The notes under the pieces are model-generated. The model had not been told where the DNA came from and made no database searches. It saw only the letters and a program-made list of their open reading frames with translations. Below are positions 7,653 through 10,568 of a stretch of 10,568 nt of DNA, piece after piece. The position numbers and the translations under genes were made by a program. The stretch is from Candidatus Omnitrophota bacterium (GTDB lineage Bacteria; Omnitrophota; Gorgyraeia; Aquiviventales; Aquiviventaceae): the NCBI GenBank assembly GCA_023247155.1, contig JAHFGZ010000028.1, forward strand, positions 1 to 10,568. Reading direction: 5' to 3'. Positions within the stretch are counted from its first letter, which is position 1. Every line of letters starts with the position of its first letter.

Positions 7653-7717
7653 GAAAAATTGGGACCGGGTCTATTTTTTCTTGAGCTCGGCCCTGGGAAA
7701 AAATAGACCCGGTCCCA
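7653..7717 (-). terminator. Possible intrinsic terminator after xerC
   Basis: Read on the minus strand, the 21-bp stem of the palindrome ends in a GC-rich base (GGTCCC) followed by CAATTTTTC, that is a T5 run 3' of the hairpin. This is the geometry of a rho-independent terminator for topA-xerC transcripts. Against it: the stem is longer and more A/T-rich in the middle than usual, and only 15 nt separate the T-run from the waaA start, leaving no room for a new promoter. Read-through or a promoter within the element would then be required. Confidence 0.35.
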
Positions 7718-7720
7718 TTT
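7657..7720. repeat. Long palindromic repeat (REP/MITE-like) between xerC and waaA
   Basis: Two 21-bp arms, 7660-7680 and 7697-7717, are perfect reverse complements. Each reads TGGGACCGGG then TCTATTTTTTC in its own orientation. They surround a 16-nt loop (7681-7696). One mismatch (7659/7718) and two further pairs extend the arms to 24 positions. The composition, a GC block followed by a T-run, is unlike the surrounding GC-rich coding DNA. The right edge abuts the xerC stop codon (7721-7723); the left edge lies 18 nt before the waaA ATG. It has the form of a short non-autonomous palindromic element of the kind spread by REP-associated (Y1/RAYT) transposases, which is inference because only one copy is in the window. 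It may also act as a terminator. Confidence 0.8.
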
Positions 7721-8605
7721 CTAGGCGCGGGGATGGGCCTGGTCATAGATCTTCTTCAACCGCTGCGCGGTGACGTGCGTGTAGATCTGCGTCGTGGAGA
7801 GGCTCGCGTGGCCCAGCAGCTCCTGGACGCTGCGCAGGTCCGCCCCGCGGTCGAGCAGGTGCGTGGCGAAGCTGTGCCGCAGGCTGTGCGGGCTGATCGC
7901 CGAGGGCAGATGGGCCTGCCGGACGTACCGCGCGAGCAGCCGGTCCACCTGGCGCACCGTGAGGCGCGTGCCCTTCTGGCTCACGAAGATGGCATACGGC
8001 ACGCGCAACCGCTTCGCTGACGGGCGCGCCGCCAGGTAGCGCCGGATCGCGCCCAGGGCGGTGGCGCCGATCGGGCAGAGCCGCTCCTTCTTGCCCTTGC
8101 CGCGGACGATGACCGTGCCGGAGATCTCATCGAGATCCTCGCGGTTGAGCCCCGTCAGCTCGCTGACCCGCATCCCGGTCGAGTAGAGCGTTTCCAGGAT
8201 GGCCCGGTCGCGCAATCCCCTCCACCGCTCGGCCGGCGGCATGTCGAGGAGGCGGCTGACCTGCTGCTCATCCAGGAAGGACGGCAGCCGCTGGTCCAAC
8301 CGCGGGGTCGGCACCGCCTCCGCCGGGTTGTGGTCCAGCGTCCCCTCGCGGCAGAGGAACCGGAAGAAGCTGCGCAGGCAGGAGAGCCGCCGCGCGATGG
8401 TCCGGCGGGAGCTGTGGCCCGCGCTGAGGTGCGCGACGAACCGCCGCACGTCGAGCGGGGTCAGCGCGCCCAGGCGCCGGTGCCCCAGGAATCGAAAGAA
8501 CAGCTCCAGGTCAAACGCGTAGTTGCGGCAGGTGTGGTCCGAGGCGTTGCGCTCCGCGCTTAGGTACCGCAGGAAGCGCTCGGCCGGGCTAAGCGGTTTC
8601 CTCAC
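7721..8605 (-). CDS. xerC: Tyrosine recombinase XerC/XerD family
   Basis: Site-specific tyrosine recombinase of 294 aa, the usual Xer length (about 298), expected to resolve chromosome dimers at a dif site. The N-terminal SAM-like core-binding domain is about residues 5-90 and the catalytic domain about 107-290. All catalytic residues are visible: R146 (GMRVSEL), K170/K172 in the beta-hairpin GKGKKER, H240 and R243 (HSLRH), H266 (LLGH), and nucleophile Y275 (TQIYTHV). The end HPRA matches the usual Xer C-terminus, so the gene is complete. The start is GTG with GAGG 6 nt upstream; it overlaps topA by 17 bp. A topA-xerC neighbourhood is common in bacteria and favours a housekeeping XerC over a phage integrase. 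XerC and XerD cannot be separated with certainty by eye, and no second Xer gene or dif site is visible here. Confidence 0.93.
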   Translation of the reverse strand: MRKPLSPAERFLRYLSAERNASDHTCRNYAFDLELFFRFLGHRRLGALTPLDVRRFVAHLSAGHSSRRTIARRLSCLRSFFRFLCREGTLDHNPAEAVPTPRLDQRLPSFLDEQQVSRLLDMPPAERWRGLRDRAILETLYSTGMRVSELTGLNREDLDEISGTVIVRGKGKKERLCPIGATALGAIRRYLAARPSAKRLRVPYAIFVSQKGTRLTVRQVDRLLARYVRQAHLPSAISPHSLRHSFATHLLDRGADLRSVQELLGHASLSTTQIYTHVTAQRLKKIYDQAHPRA

Positions 8606-10568
8606 CGTCGGCCTCGGATGCGTTGGTCTCCCTGCCTGGCGGCGGCTCCAGCCGCCGCGTGGTGTACCGGCAGGCGGGGTACTTGGAGCAGCCGTAGAAG
8701 TGCCGGCCGCGGGCGCGGCGCTCGATGAGCTCGCCCCCGCAACCCGGCTGCGGGCAGGCCACGCCGGTGGGCACCGGCCGGGCGTTCTTGCAGTCGGGGT
8801 AGCCTGAGCAGCTCAGGAACTGGCCGAAGCGCCCCCACTTGATCACCATCGGCTTGCCGCACCGCTCGCAGACATGCTCCGTCGGGATGACCTCGCGCTT
8901 GACCTCGCGCATCTTCTCCTGCGCGGCGCTGACGCGGGAGGAGAACGGCGTGTAGAAGTGTCGGACCACAGAGACCCACTCCAGGTTCCCCTCCTCGATC
9001 CGGTCCAGCTCCTCCTCCAGCTCGGCGGTGAACTTCAGGTCCATGACCTCGGGGAAATGCTCGATCAGCATCTCCGTCACGATCCGCCCGAGCGGGGTCG
9101 GCACGAGGCTGCCGCCCGTCCGCCGCACGTAGTCGCGGGCCACGATCGTCTGGATGGTGGGCGCGTAGGTGCTGGGGCGGCCGATGCCCTCCTCTTCCAG
9201 CGCCTTGACCAGCGAGGCGTCGGTGAACCGGCGCGGGGGCTTCGTGAAGTGCTGCGAGGGGCTCACCCCCGCCAGCGTCAGCCGGTCGCCCTTCGCCAGC
9301 GGCGGCAGCGCGCCCTCGGGCAGCGCCCCGTCGTCTGGCTCCGGCTCCGCCGCCTCCTGGTACACCTGCGTCCAGCCGGCGAACAGCGCGGTGCGGCCGC
9401 TGGCCTTCAGGCGGAACCGGCCGGCGTGGATCTGCGCGCTCACGACCCGGTCCACCGCGTCCGCCATCTGGCTCGCGACGAACCGCTGCCAGATCAGTCG
9501 ATACAGGTTGAGCTGCTCGTCGGTGAGGAACGGCTTCAGCGAGTCGGGGATGCGCGCAACGCTCGTCGGCCGGATCGCCTCGTGCGCCTCCTGGGCGGAC
9601 TTCCTGGCTTTGTAGAGCCGCGGGGCGGCGGGGAGCGAGGGCTTGCCGAACCGCTTGGCGATAGCTGAGCGCACCGCCGTCACCGCCTCCGCGGCGACGC
9701 GGACCGCGTCGGTCCGCATGTAGGTGATGAGGCCCGCGGGGTCCGCCTCCCCGATCTCCAGCCCCTCGTAGAGCTGCTGGGCGATCCGCATCGTCCGGGC
9801 GGAGGAATAGCCGAGCGTGTTGAACGCCTCCTGCTGGAGGGTGCTGGTCGTGAACGGCGGCTTGGGGTAGCGCTTCTGCTCCTTCTCCTCGACCGCCGCG
9901 ACGGCGAAGGGCTGCCGGCGCAGCTCGGCGGCGATTCGCTCGGCCTCGGCCTGGGTCTTGAGGTCGGCGGGTTGGTCGCCGATCTTGTCGAGCCGCGCCT
10001 TGAACGACGGACCGCCGGAGGCCTGTTGCAGCTCGGCCTCGATCGTCCAGTACTCCTGCGGCGTGAACGCTTCAATGGCTTTCTCGCGCTCGACGATGAG
10101 CCGCAGCGCCACGGACTGCACCCGCCCGGCCGAGAGGCCCCGCCCGACTTTCTTCCACAGGAGCGGGGAGAGCGAGTAGCCGACCAGCCGGTCGAGGATC
10201 CGGCGCGCCTGCTGGGCGTTGACCTTCTTCAGGTTAATGGCCCCCGGGCGCTGGACGGCCGCCTTCACCGCCTGGGGCGTGATTTCATGGAACGTGACGC
10301 GGTAGATCCGGCGGCCGTCGCGCGGCGCGAGCGTCCCCTTGGATTGCGCCGCGCTCTTGCCGGCGGCCGGGCGCGCCGGCTTCGCCGCGGCCTTCTTGGC
10401 CTGCGCGGCCTCGTCGTCCCGCAGCAGCCGCTCGAGATGCCAGCTGATCGCCTCGCCCTCGCGGTCCGGGTCGGGCGCCAGGTAGACGGCCGCCTTGTCC
10501 CGCGCCGCCTCCTGAAGCTGCTTGGCGATCTTCCGGCGCTTCTGGATGACGATGTAGTGCGGCGCGAA
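8589..10568 (-). CDS. topA: DNA topoisomerase I (type IA), 5' end missing
   Basis: Type IA topoisomerase that relaxes negative supercoils by single-strand passage. The frame is open to the window edge, giving 659 visible residues (numbered from the edge) and lacking roughly the first 70-80. The TOPRIM acidic motif DPDREGEAI is at 33-41 and the catalytic tyrosine is Y283 in LITYMRTD (codon 9722-9720). The motif AQEAHEAIRPT follows, as is typical. The C-terminus carries two topoisomerase zinc ribbons: C567-C570-C587-C593 (Cx2C-x16-Cx5C) and C605-C610-C627-C633 (Cx4C-x16-Cx5C). Two oddities: an Ala/Lys/Pro-rich insertion of about 30 residues (about 51-86) just after the TOPRIM motif, and Ala where the usual Ser follows YMRTD. 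A GTG at 10268 is an internal codon (V101), not the start, because the TOPRIM motif lies upstream in the same frame. It ends in TAG inside the start of xerC, so the two are probably co-transcribed. Identity is very secure. Confidence 0.97.
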   Translation of the reverse strand, partial: FAPHYIVIQKRRKIAKQLQEAARDKAAVYLAPDPDREGEAISWHLERLLRDDEAAQAKKAAAKPARPAAGKSAAQSKGTLAPRDGRRIYRVTFHEITPQAVKAAVQRPGAINLKKVNAQQARRILDRLVGYSLSPLLWKKVGRGLSAGRVQSVALRLIVEREKAIEAFTPQEYWTIEAELQQASGGPSFKARLDKIGDQPADLKTQAEAERIAAELRRQPFAVAAVEEKEQKRYPKPPFTTSTLQQEAFNTLGYSSARTMRIAQQLYEGLEIGEADPAGLITYMRTDAVRVAAEAVTAVRSAIAKRFGKPSLPAAPRLYKARKSAQEAHEAIRPTSVARIPDSLKPFLTDEQLNLYRLIWQRFVASQMADAVDRVVSAQIHAGRFRLKASGRTALFAGWTQVYQEAAEPEPDDGALPEGALPPLAKGDRLTLAGVSPSQHFTKPPRRFTDASLVKALEEEGIGRPSTYAPTIQTIVARDYVRRTGGSLVPTPLGRIVTEMLIEHFPEVMDLKFTAELEEELDRIEEGNLEWVSVVRHFYTPFSSRVSAAQEKMREVKREVIPTEHVCERCGKPMVIKWGRFGQFLSCSGYPDCKNARPVPTGVACPQPGCGGELIERRARGRHFYGCSKYPACRYTTRRLEPPPGRETNASEADGEETA
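8612..8615 (-). promoter_or_regulatory. Shine-Dalgarno site for xerC
   Basis: On the minus strand GAGG lies 6 nt before the GTG at 8605-8603, inside the last codons of topA. The spacing is right for a ribosome binding site and it supports the GTG as the xerC start, with translation coupled to topA. Confidence 0.6.

Noticed and set aside
7639..7746. N-terminal extension of waaA to 7746
   Set aside because: It would translate the palindromic element and the end of xerC; the hydrophobic anchor typical of WaaA begins at 7638.
1..10568. CRISPR array, tRNA or rRNA genes, insertion sequence with transposase, dif site, riboswitch
   Set aside because: No regularly spaced direct repeats, no tRNA/rRNA-like stretch, no transposase motif and no convincing dif-like site were seen; nearly all of the window is protein-coding.

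Overview
The window comes from a high-GC (roughly 70% by eye) Gram-negative bacterium. All seven genes lie on the minus strand, so the transcribed order runs from the right end (10568) to the left end (1). Lipid A and LPS-core genes show an outer membrane with LPS. The phylum cannot be fixed from the sequence. The order topA - xerC - waaA - lpxK - acyltransferase - glycosyltransferases, and the style of the intergenic palindrome, would suit Omnitrophota or another high-GC deep-branching Gram-negative lineage, but that is a weak impression.

Layout in transcription order: (1) topA, DNA topoisomerase I, with its 5' end cut off by the window edge; (2) xerC, a chromosome-dimer-resolution type tyrosine recombinase, overlapping topA by 17 bp; (3) a near-perfect 64-bp palindromic element (7657-7720) filling almost all of the only sizeable intergenic gap; (4) waaA, Kdo transferase; (5) lpxK, lipid A 4'-kinase; (6) a fusion of an LpxL/HtrB-type lipid A acyltransferase with an ELM1-family (DUF1022) putative glycosyltransferase; (7) a second fusion, a GT4 glycosyltransferase joined to a GT9 (ADP-heptose:LPS heptosyltransferase family) domain; (8) a further GT4 glycosyltransferase, cut off at position 1. 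Coding density is near total and no gene-free stretch exceeds about 85 bp.

Genes 4-8 form one tightly packed unit (32-bp gap, 32-bp overlap, 4-bp ATGA overlap, 1-bp TGATG overlap). They follow the biochemical order of LPS assembly on the inner leaflet of the inner membrane: 4'-phosphorylation (LpxK), Kdo addition (WaaA), secondary acylation (LpxL-like), then core sugar addition (ELM1-like, GT4, GT9, GT4). topA-xerC is a DNA-topology/chromosome-segregation pair upstream, separated from the LPS unit by the palindrome.

The most notable items are the two consecutive gene fusions in the LPS unit, the mobile-looking palindrome placed flush against the xerC stop codon and reaching almost to the waaA start, and an Ala/Lys-rich insertion in the TopA TOPRIM region. 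I did not find a plainly new defence or mobile system.
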